A stretch of DNA of 64,000 bases from Pseudomonadota bacterium (GCA_018242365.1 JAFECB010000004.1:1-64000), one strand, 5' to 3'; numbered from the stretch's first letter, positions 34,540 to 43,582 are shown. Notes: generated from the letters alone by a model not told the origin. Made by a program: numbers and translations.

Positions 34540-35181
34540 TCAGCGCCCCGGCATCGGATGCGCCGGCAGCAAGGCCTCGTCACGGGCGGTAGCCCGCAGG
34601 AACGCCGGCCGCGCGGCATGCCGCTTGGCGAACTCGACGAAGGCCGGGCGCGGCGCAATCGCACCGATGCGCATGTAGTAACCGAGGCACGCCGCGACAT
34701 AGAGATCGGCGGCGGTGAAGGCATCACCGGCCAGGAATTCACGCCCGCTCACCGCTTGCTCCAAGGCATGCAGGGTGTCGTCCGGATTTCCGTAGCCGGC
34801 AGTGAATGCCGACGCCAGGCTGCCACTGGCCTTGGCGGTGAGCATCGCTTCCAGCGGGCCCGAGGTGAAGAACAGCCAGCGATAGTAGCTGCCGCGCTCA
34901 GGCGATCCGGCCGGTGGTGCCAAGCCTGCCTGCGGTACCAGCTCGGCGAGGTAGGCACAGATCGCCGCGTTCTCGGTCACCACCACATCGCCGTGCATCA
35001 GCGCCGGCACCTTGCCCATCGGATTGATCGCGAGATAGTCGGGCGATTTCATCGAGGTGCCGTAATCGAGGATCACCTCGTCATACGGCAGGCCGGTTTC
35101 CTCCAGCATCCAGCGCGCGACCCGGCCGCGCGACATCGGGTGGGTGTAGAAGGTGATCGAACCGTGGCTTGGCGTATTCAT
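34540..35181 (-). CDS. Glutathione S-transferase family protein
   Basis: This 213-residue protein has an N-terminal thioredoxin-like domain (ITFYTHPMSRGRVARWMLEETGLPYDEV, with the NPMGKVPAL cis-proline loop and VTENAAICAYLAEL) and a C-terminal helical domain. It probably conjugates or binds glutathione; substrate unknown. Overlaps the WYL regulator gene upstream by four bases, so the two are co-transcribed. Confidence 0.9.
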   Translation of the reverse strand: MNTPSHGSITFYTHPMSRGRVARWMLEETGLPYDEVILDYGTSMKSPDYLAINPMGKVPALMHGDVVVTENAAICAYLAELVPQAGLAPPAGSPERGSYYRWLFFTSGPLEAMLTAKASGSLASAFTAGYGNPDDTLHALEQAVSGREFLAGDAFTAADLYVAACLGYYMRIGAIAPRPAFVEFAKRHAARPAFLRATARDEALLPAHPMPGR

Positions 35182-35945
35182 GCGGACTCCGTTGCGCTGT
35201 GTGGGCAGCCAGTGTGCGCGGGGCTGCTGTCAGGTTCTGTCAGCAGTGACGCAGTCGGTTCACGGCGCTGACGTTGCCGTTCGTGTTCACGCCAGCGCTT
35301 GAGCAATTGGTGCCGCCGCTGCGGGTAGCGTTGTCCGGTGGCTGCGAGGCTCAGCACACGGTCGGCGCGGAAGTGACGGAACTCGTGGCGCAGCTCGCAC
35401 CACGCTGCCAACAGACGAACCTCAGCCAGGAAGGCCATCGCGAACGGCCAGATCACCCGCTCGCTGGCGCGTCCGCCGGCATCGGCATAACGCAGCAGCA
35501 GTGCCTGCTCTTCACGAATGGCGGTACGCAGCAAGGGCAGCCAAGGCTCGGCGGTCGTCTGGCCCCAATACGGCGCAAACAATCCGGACGTTTCCACTTG
35601 CAGGCGCAGGCTGTCCGGCAACACGCCAGCGATGCGATCCATCGCCTTGCTGGCCGACGTCGCAAGATCCGGGTCCGCATGCGCGGCCACCCAGCACGCA
35701 CCCAGGGCCAGCGCTTCGAGTTCCTCGGTGGTGAACATCATCGACGGCAACAGGAAGCCCGGGCGCAGCTGGTAACCCACGCCGGGATCGCCCGCGATAT
35801 CGGCGCCCTGACCGCGCAATACCTCGATGTCGCGATACAGGGTGCGCAAGCTGACGCCGAACAATTCCGCCAATACCGCGCCTTGCACCGGCTTGCGGCG
35901 ACGGCGCAGCTCGTCCAGCAATGTCAGCAATCGGGTGGCACGCAT
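35178..35945 (-). CDS. YafY-type HTH/WYL transcriptional regulator
   Basis: This product of 255 residues has a DeoR-like helix-turn-helix (QGAVLAELFGVSLRTLYRDIEVLRGQGADI) followed by a WYL-type ligand-binding domain (FTTEELEALALGACWVA...LLLRYADAGGRASERVIWPFAM). The C-terminal 40 residues are basic, then polar. It probably controls the GST gene with which it overlaps. The start is ambiguous between ATG 35945, ATG 35951 and GTG 35957. Confidence 0.85.
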   Translation of the reverse strand: MRATRLLTLLDELRRRRKPVQGAVLAELFGVSLRTLYRDIEVLRGQGADIAGDPGVGYQLRPGFLLPSMMFTTEELEALALGACWVAAHADPDLATSASKAMDRIAGVLPDSLRLQVETSGLFAPYWGQTTAEPWLPLLRTAIREEQALLLRYADAGGRASERVIWPFAMAFLAEVRLLAAWCELRHEFRHFRADRVLSLAATGQRYPQRRHQLLKRWREHERQRQRREPTASLLTEPDSSPAHTGCPHSATESA

Positions 35946-36005
35946 GGGCATCAGCACCGACGAAAGGCAGCACAGGATAGCGGCCTATGCCGAAGCTGCT
36001 GCGCA

Positions 36006-36416
36006 TCAAAGTGCGTCGAGATCACCCAGTGCACGAATCAGGCGGCGCGCGCGCTTGTCGGGCTTGCCTTCTGGTGGCTGGTAGCCGGCGCGTTCGGCTG
36101 CTCGCTGTGCGCGCAGGCGTTCGCGTGCGGCCTGCGACTCTGGCGATTCCCGATACAGTGCCTGCGCCACGCTGGCCGGGCCGCGGGCACTGGACAGCGC
36201 CAGCACTTCGATCTCGAAGCGCTCACCGGCCTGTTCGACGACCAGCGATTCGCCGGGACGGAGCAGTCGCGCCGGCTTGGCGTGCTGGCCGCCGACCTCG
36301 ACCTTGCCGGTTTCGACTGCGGTCTTGGCGAGGGCGCGGGTCTTGAAGAACCGCGCCGCCCACAACCACAGGTCAAGGCGCACGCCGGCGACAGCAGGTT
36401 GGATGGCTTGCGGCAT
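36006..36416 (-). CDS. hslR: Heat-shock protein 15, S4-domain RNA-binding protein
   Basis: Hsp15 binds free 50S subunits carrying nascent chains. The 136-residue product has an S4 domain (VRLDLWLWAARFFKTRALAKTAVETGKVEVGGQHAKPARLL) and a basic, arginine-rich C-terminal tail. Start ATG 36416 is right for the family. A hairpin at 36437-36458 separates it from rplS, so it may use its own promoter or readthrough. Confidence 0.92.
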   Translation of the reverse strand: MPQAIQPAVAGVRLDLWLWAARFFKTRALAKTAVETGKVEVGGQHAKPARLLRPGESLVVEQAGERFEIEVLALSSARGPASVAQALYRESPESQAARERLRAQRAAERAGYQPPEGKPDKRARRLIRALGDLDAL

Positions 36417-36436
36417 CGGTCGTCCCTGAAACGCAA

Positions 36437-36458
36437 ACGGCCACCCGGAGGTGGCCGT
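36437..36458 (-). terminator. Terminator of the rpsP-rplS operon
   Basis: ACGGCCACC and GGTGGCCGT form a perfect 9-bp stem with a four-base loop, 23 bases after the rplS stop, followed on the minus strand by TTTGCGTTT. Confidence 0.75.
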
Positions 36459-36481
36459 CGTGCGCATCCGGATCGGATGGC

Positions 36482-36892
36482 TTACTCGGCAGCCGCTTCG
36501 GCTGCGGCCTTGGCACGCGCCTTGGCGTTGCCGGCGAGGTCTTCCTTGATGCGCGCCTTCTTGCCTTCGAGGCCACGCAGGTAGTACAGCTTGCTGGCGC
36601 GCACGGCGCCACGGCGCTTGACCTCGACCGAATCGATCGCGGCGCTGTGGGTCTGGAACACGCGCTCGACGCCGAAGCCGTGGGAAATCTTGCGGACGGT
36701 GAAGGCCGAGTTCAGGCCGGCATTCTTGATGCCGATGACGACGCCTTCATAGGCCTGCACGCGCTCGCGATTGCCTTCCTTGACCTTGACGTTGACGATG
36801 ACGGTATCGCCGGGGCCGAAGTCGGGCAGCGTGCGCGAAACCTGGGCGGCTTCGAAACCTTGGAGAAGGGTATGGATCGAGGGCTTGTTCAT
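36482..36892 (-). CDS. rplS: 50S ribosomal protein L19
   Basis: L19 is a component of the large subunit near the subunit interface. The 136-residue product has [49 protein letters not shown] and an extended alanine/lysine-rich C-terminal tail (about 20 residues longer than in E. coli). It is the last gene of the rpsP-rimM-trmD-rplS block. Confidence 0.98.
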   Translation of the reverse strand: MNKPSIHTLLQGFEAAQVSRTLPDFGPGDTVIVNVKVKEGNRERVQAYEGVVIGIKNAGLNSAFTVRKISHGFGVERVFQTHSAAIDSVEVKRRGAVRASKLYYLRGLEGKKARIKEDLAGNAKARAKAAAEAAAE

Positions 36893-37050
36893 GGGATCAA
36901 CCTGCTGAAATGATGTGCGTGTCGTGCACGCGCCTGTTGGTGGTGTTGTTGCGCGAGTGCACGTGGACCCGCGTCATGGCTCTGGTGTTGCAACGTCAGG
37001 GCATGGCCCAGCCGCGCATTGTAGCGGTTTTTTCCTGACTGCGCGGGGAT

Positions 37051-37812
37051 TTACGCTGGATCACCCGGGCTGTCGGCATGTTTTGCGCGAAACTCGGCCA
37101 GCAGCGCCCGATCCTGCTTGGACAACACCGCCTCGTCCAGCAAATCCGGACGCCGCTGCCAGGTCCTGCCCAGCGCCTGCATCCGCCGCCATCGGGCGAT
37201 CTGCGCGTGGTTGCCGGACAGCAGCACCTCCGGCACCGCGCCCAGCGCGTGCTCCACCGGACGGGTGTAGTGCGGACAGTCCAGCAGGCCGTCCGGGCCA
37301 AAACTGTCCTGCTCGTGCGACTGCGCATCGTTCAAGGTGCCGTCGAGCAATCGCGCCACCGCATCGATCAAGACCGCGGCCGCCAGCTCGCCGCCGGAGA
37401 GGATGTAGTCTCCGATCGACAGCTCTTCATCGATTTCGGCACGCAACAAGCGCTCATCGACGCCTTCATAGCGTCCACACAGCAGGATCAGACGCGGCTC
37501 GGTCGAAAGCGCACGCACCTTGGTCTGGTCGAGTCGGCGGCCTTGCGGACTGAGATAGACCACCTTGGCCGGTGCCGGATCATCCGCGCGCGCGGATGCA
37601 ATTGCAGTGCGCAGCGGTTCGATCAGCATCACCATGCCGGGACCGCCGCCAAACGGACGATCATCCACGCGCCGGTAATTGCCCTCGGCATGGTCGCGTG
37701 GATTCCAGCCGTGGATGTCGATCAGCCCGCGCTCACCTGCCCGTCCCACCACGCCATGGGCTGCAAGGTTGGCGACGAATTCGGGAAACAGGCTGATGAT
37801 GTCGAAGCGCAT
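37051..37812 (-). CDS. trmD: tRNA (guanine37-N1)-methyltransferase
   Basis: TrmD methylates G37 next to the anticodon and prevents frameshifting. The 253-residue product has the SPOUT knot regions ([37 protein letters not shown]) and the C-terminal helical domain with CPHYTRP and [13 protein letters not shown]. Start ATG 37812 ([12 protein letters not shown]) is preceded by GGAGGGACC. The 5' part of the gene (37659-37812) lies in a 354-bp unit repeated at 38013-38366, so upstream DNA is not the usual direct rimM junction. Confidence 0.97.
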   Translation of the reverse strand: MRFDIISLFPEFVANLAAHGVVGRAGERGLIDIHGWNPRDHAEGNYRRVDDRPFGGGPGMVMLIEPLRTAIASARADDPAPAKVVYLSPQGRRLDQTKVRALSTEPRLILLCGRYEGVDERLLRAEIDEELSIGDYILSGGELAAAVLIDAVARLLDGTLNDAQSHEQDSFGPDGLLDCPHYTRPVEHALGAVPEVLLSGNHAQIARWRRMQALGRTWQRRPDLLDEAVLSKQDRALLAEFRAKHADSPGDPA

Positions 37813-37842
37813 GGTCCCTCCGAAATGCAGTGGCGGCTTGTC

Positions 37843-37918
37843 TGTGGGAGCGCACCGCAGGGGCGCGATTGAAGCTCCGCGGGAAAGAGCTTTCGCGCCC
37901 CTGCGGTGCGCTCCCACA
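37843..37918. repeat. Long perfect hairpin, copy 1
   Basis: Arms 37843-37868 and 37893-37918 (beginning TGTGGGAGCGCACCGCAGGG) are perfectly complementary over 26 bases with a 24-base loop. It is a REP-type palindrome 30 bases upstream of the intact trmD. Confidence 0.85.
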
Positions 37919-37931
37919 ATGCTCGGATCCG

Positions 37932-38018
37932 TCAGAAATCCGCGTCCCAATCAACCCGGATGATGCCCGCATCGAAATCCGCCTCGCGCACGTATTCGGG
38001 CTGCACGAACGGGATCAT
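37932..38018 (-). pseudogene. rimM 3' fragment
   Basis: An open stretch of 28 codons plus stop reads [19 protein letters not shown] and ends VDWDADF. It matches the C-terminus of the intact RimM ([19 protein letters not shown]...VDWDAEF) with several substitutions. It is the truncated rimM part of duplication unit 1, too short to be functional. Confidence 0.8.
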
Positions 38019-38166
38019 CCACGCGCCGGCAATTGCCCTCGGCATGATCGCGCGGATTCCAGCCGTGGATATCGATCAGCCCGCGCTCACCTGCCCGTCC
38101 CACCACGCCATGGGCTGCAAGGTTGGCGACGAATTCGGGAAACAGGCTGATGATGTCGAAGCGCAT
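38013..38166 (-). pseudogene. trmD 5' fragment
   Basis: It begins [20 protein letters not shown], nearly identical to intact TrmD for about 51 codons, to the VDD motif, and then runs into the rimM 3' fragment in another frame, stopping at 37951. The start codon and ribosome-binding site are intact, so a peptide of about 71 residues could still be made. Confidence 0.85.
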
Positions 38167-38197
38167 GGCCCCTCCGAAATGCAATGGCGGCTTGTCC

Positions 38198-38271
38198 GTG
38201 GGAGCGCACCGCAGGGGCGCGATTGAAGCTCCGCGGGAAAGAGCTTTCGCGCCCCTGCGGTGCGCTCCCAC
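38198..38271. repeat. Long perfect hairpin, copy 2
   Basis: Arms 38198-38222 and 38247-38271 are complementary over 25 bases and identical to copy 1, 354 bases away. It lies fifteen bases downstream of the rimM stop. Confidence 0.85.
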
Positions 38272-38285
38272 AATGCTCGGATCCG

Positions 38286-38807
38286 TCAGAACTCCGCATC
38301 CCAATCGACGGTGATGACGCCCGCAGTGAAATCAACGCCCTGCACGTAATCCGGTTGCACGAACGGAATCATCCGCTCGCGCTCGCCGATGACGACCAGC
38401 ACCAGGTTGGCGCCGGTGTCGAACAGATGCGAGACGGTGCCGAACTCGACGCCTTCCAGATTGACCACCCGCAGGCCTTCCAGGTCCACCCAGTAGTACT
38501 CTCCAGGCCCCGGTGGCGGCAGCACCGAACGCGGCACCAGCACCTCGGTTCCGCGCAGGGCTTCGGCACTGTCGCGATCCACGACATCAGGCAAGGTCGC
38601 GATCAAGCCCTTGCCGCCAGTGCGCACACGCACACCCTCGACGCTGCGCTCGCCGCCACGGCCATCGCGCAGGATCCACGGCTGGTAACGCGCGATCGAG
38701 AGTTCAGGATCGGTGTAGCTTTCCAGCTTCACTTCGCCGCGCACGCCGAACGCACCGTGCAACCGCCCCACGGCAATCATCCGCTGGTCGGTGTCCGGTG
38801 CGCTCAT
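38286..38807 (-). CDS. rimM: Ribosome maturation factor RimM
   Basis: RimM assists 30S head assembly and binds S19. The 173-residue product has the N-terminal RimM barrel ([25 protein letters not shown]) and the C-terminal PRC-type barrel ([36 protein letters not shown]). The end VDWDAEF is normal for the family. Its last 27 codons belong to duplication unit 2. It lies between rpsP and trmD as in most proteobacteria. Confidence 0.97.
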   Translation of the reverse strand: MSAPDTDQRMIAVGRLHGAFGVRGEVKLESYTDPELSIARYQPWILRDGRGGERSVEGVRVRTGGKGLIATLPDVVDRDSAEALRGTEVLVPRSVLPPPGPGEYYWVDLEGLRVVNLEGVEFGTVSHLFDTGANLVLVVIGERERMIPFVQPDYVQGVDFTAGVITVDWDAEF

Positions 38808-38860
38808 GGGGATTCGCTCGCCATGTTCGGCGCATCAACGCCGAACGCAGCAGGTGTTGT

Positions 38861-39109
38861 TCAAGCGGCCTTGCTGGCCTGCTTGTAGAGGTCGGCAACC
38901 TTGTCGGTGAACTGGGCACCACGCTCGAGCCAGAACTTCACGCGCTCGGCTTCGAACTGGACGCGCTGCTCGCCGCCCTGCGCCACCGGGTTGTAGAAGC
39001 CGACGCGCTCGATGTTGCGGCCGTCACGGGCGCTGCGGCCGTCGGTCACGATGATGTGGTAGAAGGGGCGCTTCTTGGCGCCGCCACGGGTAAGGCGGAT
39101 CTTGACCAT
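38861..39109 (-). CDS. rpsP: 30S ribosomal protein S16
   Basis: S16 is a small-subunit assembly protein. The 82-residue product begins [20 protein letters not shown] and contains VGFYNP and the [11 protein letters not shown] segment. Start ATG 39109 removes 17 non-family residues. It is the first gene of the rpsP-rimM-trmD-rplS operon. Confidence 0.98.
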   Translation of the reverse strand: MVKIRLTRGGAKKRPFYHIIVTDGRSARDGRNIERVGFYNPVAQGGEQRVQFEAERVKFWLERGAQFTDKVADLYKQASKAA

Positions 39110-39215
39110 TGCAGTTTCTCGGTGTTGCCCAGCGGTCGGAATGACCGGGTAAGCCCGCAAGTATATCGGGATTCAGGCAGCGACACCAACCTGTGCCGTC
39201 GCATGATCCAAGTGC

Positions 39216-39683
39216 CTATTTCGCGCCGTGCGGGCTGGTGTAATCGTGCACCGTGGTCCGGAAGGCAATGTTTAAGCGGTTCCAGCCATTGATGGCGATG
39301 ATGGCGAGGGTCAGGTCCACCAGTTGTTTCTCGTCGAAGTGCTTGCGCGCTTCGTTGTAGGCCGCATCGGAGACATCCTGGGTGCTGGCCACGCGGGTCA
39401 CTTCTTCCGTCCACGCCAGCGCGGCGCGTTCCTTGGGCGTGTAGCAATGGGCATCGCGCCACGCCGCCAGCAGGTACAAGCGCTGCTCGGTTTCGCCCAT
39501 CGCCCGTGCATCCTTGGTGTGCATCTCCAGGCACCAGGCGCAGCCGTTGATTTGCGAGGCGCGGGATTTGACCAGTTCCAGCAGGGGCTCCTCCAGCCCG
39601 AAGGTATGAACCTGCTGCTCCAGATGGAGCATGGCCTTGAACGCTTCCGGAGACGCGGTTTGGTAGGCAAGACGCTGTGACAT
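39216..39683 (-). CDS. AhpD-like carboxymuconolactone decarboxylase family protein
   Basis: This 155-residue protein has the AhpD core motif: Glu36, Cys48 and Cys51 (NGCAWCLEMH) and His55. Such proteins are peroxidases or use the Cys pair in redox reactions. It is expected in the cytoplasm. It lies 19 bases downstream of the PEP-mutase-like gene on the same strand, so the two probably form one unit inserted between ffh and rpsP. Confidence 0.88.
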   Translation of the reverse strand: MSQRLAYQTASPEAFKAMLHLEQQVHTFGLEEPLLELVKSRASQINGCAWCLEMHTKDARAMGETEQRLYLLAAWRDAHCYTPKERAALAWTEEVTRVASTQDVSDAAYNEARKHFDEKQLVDLTLAIIAINGWNRLNIAFRTTVHDYTSPHGAK

Positions 39684-39702
39684 GGGAGTTTCCTGTGAAT
39701 CG

Positions 39703-40524
39703 TCAGGAGGGCGGGAACGTCTGTTGTAACGCGTCGTAGCTCATGCGCGCGTCAAGGCCGTCGAAACGGCCGCTGTCACGCACCGATTGCGCCGCCTCAC
39801 GCGCCGCCGCCAACGCCACCATCGCCAGTCGCGTCGCCGTACTCACCCGCGCCACGCCCAGCCGGCCCAAGGCAGCAAGATCCGGCAGTCCGGCACGCGC
39901 GCCGACGTTCACCGGCGCAGGGACTGCGGCACAGAAGCGCCGGATCGTGTCGGGATCCGCCAGCGCGATCGGATAGATGCCATCAGCGCCCGCATCCAGA
40001 TAGGCACGGGCACGCTGTACGGCGTCATCGAACAGCGCGTCTCCATCCGCACCACCGACGATCCAGTTGTCGACGCGGGCATTGATGAAGGCCGGGACTG
40101 CCGCTGCATCCGCGGCCTTGCGTGCCGCAGCGATGCGGGCGGCGGCTTCGTCCAGCGGCCGCAAGGACGCATGCGCGATGCCGTCTTCCAGATTCAATCC
40201 GACCGCGCCGGTATCCAGCAGGGCGCGCACGCTTTCACCGACCAGCACGGGCGTCACGCCGAATCCGGCTTCGAAATCGACGGTGACCGGCACATCGACG
40301 ACACGCACGATCCGCCGCACCACCGTCAGCAACTCTGCCAGCGGCACGCATTCGCCATCGGGGTAGCCCAGTGACCACGCCACCCCGCCACTGGTGGTGG
40401 CGATGGCCTTGAAACCGAGGCTGGCAAATAGCGCTGCACTGCCGGCATCCCAGGCATTGGACAGGAGCAGCGGCTGGCCAGTCTGGTGCAGTTCGCGGAA
40501 ATGCTGCGCCAATGCCTGCCCCAT
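39703..40524 (-). CDS. Isocitrate lyase/PEP mutase superfamily protein
   Basis: This 273-residue protein has the alpha/beta-barrel of the PEP mutase/isocitrate lyase superfamily: SNAWDAGSAALFASLGFKAIATTSGGVAWSLGY, VTVDFEAGFG and NLEDG (metal ligands), and the INARVDN strand. The KKCGH motif of true lyases is not seen, so carbon-carbon lyase activity with another substrate (for example oxaloacetate-like) is possible. ATG 40524 chosen. It ends 19 bases before the AhpD-like start. Confidence 0.85.
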   Translation of the reverse strand: MGQALAQHFRELHQTGQPLLLSNAWDAGSAALFASLGFKAIATTSGGVAWSLGYPDGECVPLAELLTVVRRIVRVVDVPVTVDFEAGFGVTPVLVGESVRALLDTGAVGLNLEDGIAHASLRPLDEAAARIAAARKAADAAAVPAFINARVDNWIVGGADGDALFDDAVQRARAYLDAGADGIYPIALADPDTIRRFCAAVPAPVNVGARAGLPDLAALGRLGVARVSTATRLAMVALAAAREAAQSVRDSGRFDGLDARMSYDALQQTFPPS

Positions 40525-40544
40525 TGGCCTGCCCGCGGCCTGCA

Positions 40545-41918
40545 TCAGCGCATCATCGGCGGCATCCCGCCGCGGCCACCCATCATCCCGGACAGGCCGC
40601 GCATCATGCCCTTCATGCCGCCACGGCCGAGCTTGCCCATCATCTTTTCCATCTGCTGATACTGCTTCATCAGCTTGTTGATGTCGGCCGGGGTCAGGCC
40701 GGAGCCGCGGGCGATGCGGGCGCGCCGCGAGCCGTTGAGGAGGTCGGGGTTGCGGCGCTCTTTCTTGGTCATCGAATTGATGATCGCGATCATCCGCGGC
40801 ACTTCCTTGCCGGTGACCTGCTGCTTGACCGACTCCGGCAGTTGCCCCATGCCCGGCAGCTTGTCCATCAGGCCGTGCAGGCCGCCCATGTTCTGCATCT
40901 GCTCGAGCTGGTCGCGCATGTCATTGAGGTCGAAACGCTTGCCCTTGGCGACTTTCTCGGCGAGCTTTTTCGCCTTGTCCTGATCGACCTGCGATTCCAC
41001 CTGCTCGACCAGCGACAGCACGTCGCCCATGTCGAGGATACGGCCGGCGGCGCGCTCGGGATGGAACACGTCCAGCCCATCGGGCTTCTCTCCGACGCCG
41101 ATGAACTTGATCGGCTTGCCGGTGATGTAGCGCACCGACAGCGCCGCGCCACCGCGGGCATCGCCGTCGGTCTTGGTCAGCACCACGCCGGTCAGTGGCA
41201 GGGCCTCGCCGAAGTGCTTGGCGGTGACGGCCGCGTCCTGGCCGGTCATCGAATCGACCACAAACAGGGTCTCGACCGGATGCACGGCGGCGTGCAGGGC
41301 CTTGATCTCGGCCATCATGGCATCGTCGATCGAGGTGCGGCCGGCGGTGTCGACGATCAGCACGTCAGCAAAGGTTTTCTTCGCCTCGTCGATCGCCGCC
41401 CTGACGATGGCCTCGGGCTTCTGCGCGGCATCGGAGGGGAAGAAGATCGCGCCCACCTGCCCGGCAAGGGTCTGCAACTGTTCGATCGCGGCCGGACGAT
41501 AGACGTCGGCGCTGACCACCATAACCTTCTTCTTGCGCTTGTCCTTCAAGTGCTTGGCGAGCTTTGCCACGGTGGTGGTCTTGCCGGCGCCTTGCAGGCC
41601 GGCCATCAGGATGACGGCGGGCGCCGGCACGTTGAGATTCAGGTCAGTCGCCTGCGAACCCATCACCGCCGCGAGTTCGTCGCGCACGATCCGCACCAGC
41701 ACCTGGCCGGGGGTCAGCGAGCGCAGCACCTCCTGGCCGAGTGCGCGCACCTTGATGCGCTGGACCAGCGCCTGCACCACCGGCAAGGCCACGTCGGCTT
41801 CCAGCAGGGCGATGCGCACCTCGCGCATGGCTTCGCTGATGTTGGATTCGGTCAGGCGGCCACGGCCACGCAGGCGCTCGATGGTGCCGGAAAGGCGCTG
41901 GGTCAGGGATTCGAACAC
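40545..41918 (-). CDS. ffh: Signal recognition particle protein Ffh
   Basis: Ffh binds signal sequences and SRP RNA and targets nascent membrane proteins. The 457-residue product has the N domain, G domain (GLQGAGKTTTVAKLA, DTAGR, TKTDGDARGG) and a methionine-rich M domain ending in a GMKGMMRGLSGMMGGRGG tail. Start is GTG 41918. It is followed by the PEP-mutase-like gene and, further on, rpsP; upstream lies the molybdate and nitrate block. Confidence 0.98.
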   Translation of the reverse strand: MFESLTQRLSGTIERLRGRGRLTESNISEAMREVRIALLEADVALPVVQALVQRIKVRALGQEVLRSLTPGQVLVRIVRDELAAVMGSQATDLNLNVPAPAVILMAGLQGAGKTTTVAKLAKHLKDKRKKKVMVVSADVYRPAAIEQLQTLAGQVGAIFFPSDAAQKPEAIVRAAIDEAKKTFADVLIVDTAGRTSIDDAMMAEIKALHAAVHPVETLFVVDSMTGQDAAVTAKHFGEALPLTGVVLTKTDGDARGGAALSVRYITGKPIKFIGVGEKPDGLDVFHPERAAGRILDMGDVLSLVEQVESQVDQDKAKKLAEKVAKGKRFDLNDMRDQLEQMQNMGGLHGLMDKLPGMGQLPESVKQQVTGKEVPRMIAIINSMTKKERRNPDLLNGSRRARIARGSGLTPADINKLMKQYQQMEKMMGKLGRGGMKGMMRGLSGMMGGRGGMPPMMR

Positions 41919-42075
41919 GCGGGGATGGCCGGTTTGTGATGGATTTTCCGGATTATAAAGGGCACGGCCCATCGACCGAGGCGAATCGCTAAACTGCGAG
42001 GCCGAATCGGTGCCCGCGACAGCCAGACCGAACCCAGCCGATCCACCACATCCACATTCGAGAGGACAACTCGCG

Positions 42076-42882
42076 ATGACCCGCATTCGATGGATCGCAC
42101 GGGCTTGGCTGGCTTTGGCGGCGACCGCGGTGTTCGCGATGCTGCCGGCGCTGGCCGCGACGCCCGCCCCATCATCGACCAAACCCAAACCAGCACCGGT
42201 CACCGCACGCATCGCGGTGGCGGCGAATTTCGCCGATGTCGCGCGCATGCTGGCTGCCGAGTACGGCAGGCGCAGCGGCAACCGCATCACGATTTCATCC
42301 GCCTCGACCGGCAAGCTCTACGCGCAGATCCACAACGGCGCGCCGTTCGATGCCCTGCTGTCGGCCGATGCGTCGACGCCGCGGCTGCTGGTGAACGAAG
42401 GCTTGGCCGAAGGCAATACGCTTCAGGACTACGCCACCGGTCGGTTGGTGCTGTGGAGCCGCGATCCGGCCTTGGTCCGCGACGGCGAGGCACTGTTGCG
42501 CCAAGGCAGCATCAGCAAGCTCGCCATCGCCAATCCGGAATTGGCACCCTACGGCGCAGCCGCCCGCGAAACACTGCAATACCTGCGCCGCTGGACCGAG
42601 CTGCAACCCAACTTGGTGATCGGCGAGAACGTCGGACAAGCGGCACAGTTCGTCGCCAGCGGTGCCGCGCCGCTGGGCCTGCTGCCGGCATCGCTGGTGC
42701 TTCCGGCACGCGGGCGGCCCGCAGGCTCGTCCTGGACCGTGCCTGCCGCATGGCATGCGCCGATCGTGCAGAGTGCGGTACTGCTGCGACACGGACGCGG
42801 CAACGCGGCTGCGCGTGGCTTCCTGCAATACCTGCAAAGCCCCGGCGTGCGCGCCAAGATCCGCACCCTCGGCTACGACTGA
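42076..42882 (+). CDS. modA: Molybdate ABC transporter, periplasmic binding protein
   Basis: ModA captures molybdate in the periplasm. The 268-residue product has a signal peptide (about residues 1-28, ending LPALAA) and the family pattern VAVAANFADVARMLAAEYGRRSG, ISSASTGKLYAQI..GAPFDALLSAD, and VIGENVGQAAQFVASGAAPLGLLPASLV. Start ATG 42076 fits the signal peptide. modB follows after seven bases, and it diverges from ffh. Confidence 0.95.
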   Translation: MTRIRWIARAWLALAATAVFAMLPALAATPAPSSTKPKPAPVTARIAVAANFADVARMLAAEYGRRSGNRITISSASTGKLYAQIHNGAPFDALLSADASTPRLLVNEGLAEGNTLQDYATGRLVLWSRDPALVRDGEALLRQGSISKLAIANPELAPYGAAARETLQYLRRWTELQPNLVIGENVGQAAQFVASGAAPLGLLPASLVLPARGRPAGSSWTVPAAWHAPIVQSAVLLRHGRGNAAARGFLQYLQSPGVRAKIRTLGYD

Positions 42883-42889
42883 GGCGACC

Positions 42890-43582
42890 ATGCCGCTTGA
42901 ACCCACCACGCCGGCTTGGCTGATGGCTGCGTGGGTGTCGTTCAAACTCGCCGGCCTCACCACCCTGATCCTGCTGGTTCTCGGCACGCCGTTGGCATGG
43001 TGGCTGGCGCGCACACGTTCGCGCTGGCGTGCACCGATTGGCGCGGTGGTGGCCTTGCCGATGGTGCTGCCGCCGACCGTGCTCGGCTTCTACCTGCTGG
43101 TCGCATTCGCACCCTCCGGCCCGATCGGGCAACTGACGGCGACGCTCGGCCTCGACACGCTGGCGTTCACCTTCAACGGACTGCTGGTGGCCTCGGTGCT
43201 GTACTCGTTGCCGTTCGTGGTGCAGCCGCTGCAGGCCGGGTTCAGTGCCATTCCGCAGGCCACGCTCGACGCAGCCTCCACCCTGCGCGCATCGCCAGTG
43301 GATCGCTTCCTCACCGTGGCCTTGCCACTGGCCAAGCCGTCCCTGCTCGCTGGCGCCCTGCTCGGCTTCGCGCACACCATCGGCGAGTTCGGCGTGGTGT
43401 TGATGGTGGGCGGCAACATCGAGGGCGAGACCCGGGTGCTGTCGGTGCTGCTGTACGACCAGGTCGAAAGCATGGCCTATGGCGACGCGCATCGGCTGGC
43501 GGCCGGGCTGCTGGTGTTTTCCTTCGCGCTGCTGCTGTTGATGCAGTGGCTGGGCCGACGCACGGCGATGGTCAATGACTGA
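42890..43582 (+). CDS. modB: Molybdate ABC transporter permease
   Basis: ModB forms the inner-membrane channel. The 230-residue product has about five membrane segments and the cytoplasmic EAA-type loop (QATLDAASTLRASPVDRFLTVALPLAKPSLLAGALLGFAHTIGEFG). Start ATG 42890 follows the modA stop by seven bases; its stop overlaps modC by eight bases. Confidence 0.96.
   Translation: MPLEPTTPAWLMAAWVSFKLAGLTTLILLVLGTPLAWWLARTRSRWRAPIGAVVALPMVLPPTVLGFYLLVAFAPSGPIGQLTATLGLDTLAFTFNGLLVASVLYSLPFVVQPLQAGFSAIPQATLDAASTLRASPVDRFLTVALPLAKPSLLAGALLGFAHTIGEFGVVLMVGGNIEGETRVLSVLLYDQVESMAYGDAHRLAAGLLVFSFALLLLMQWLGRRTAMVND

Larger units (their letters stand above)
37659..38366. repeat. 354-bp partial tandem duplication (rimM 3' end to trmD 5' end)
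   Basis: Units 37659-38012 and 38013-38366 align end to end. Each holds, on the minus strand, the last 27 codons or so of rimM, the intergenic hairpin and the first 51 codons or so of trmD. I count about seven substitutions over the first 270 positions but about eighteen over the last 80 (the rimM part). The junction falls at GGATGATC-like sequence present in both trmD (VDD) and rimM (MIP). Confidence 0.9.
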
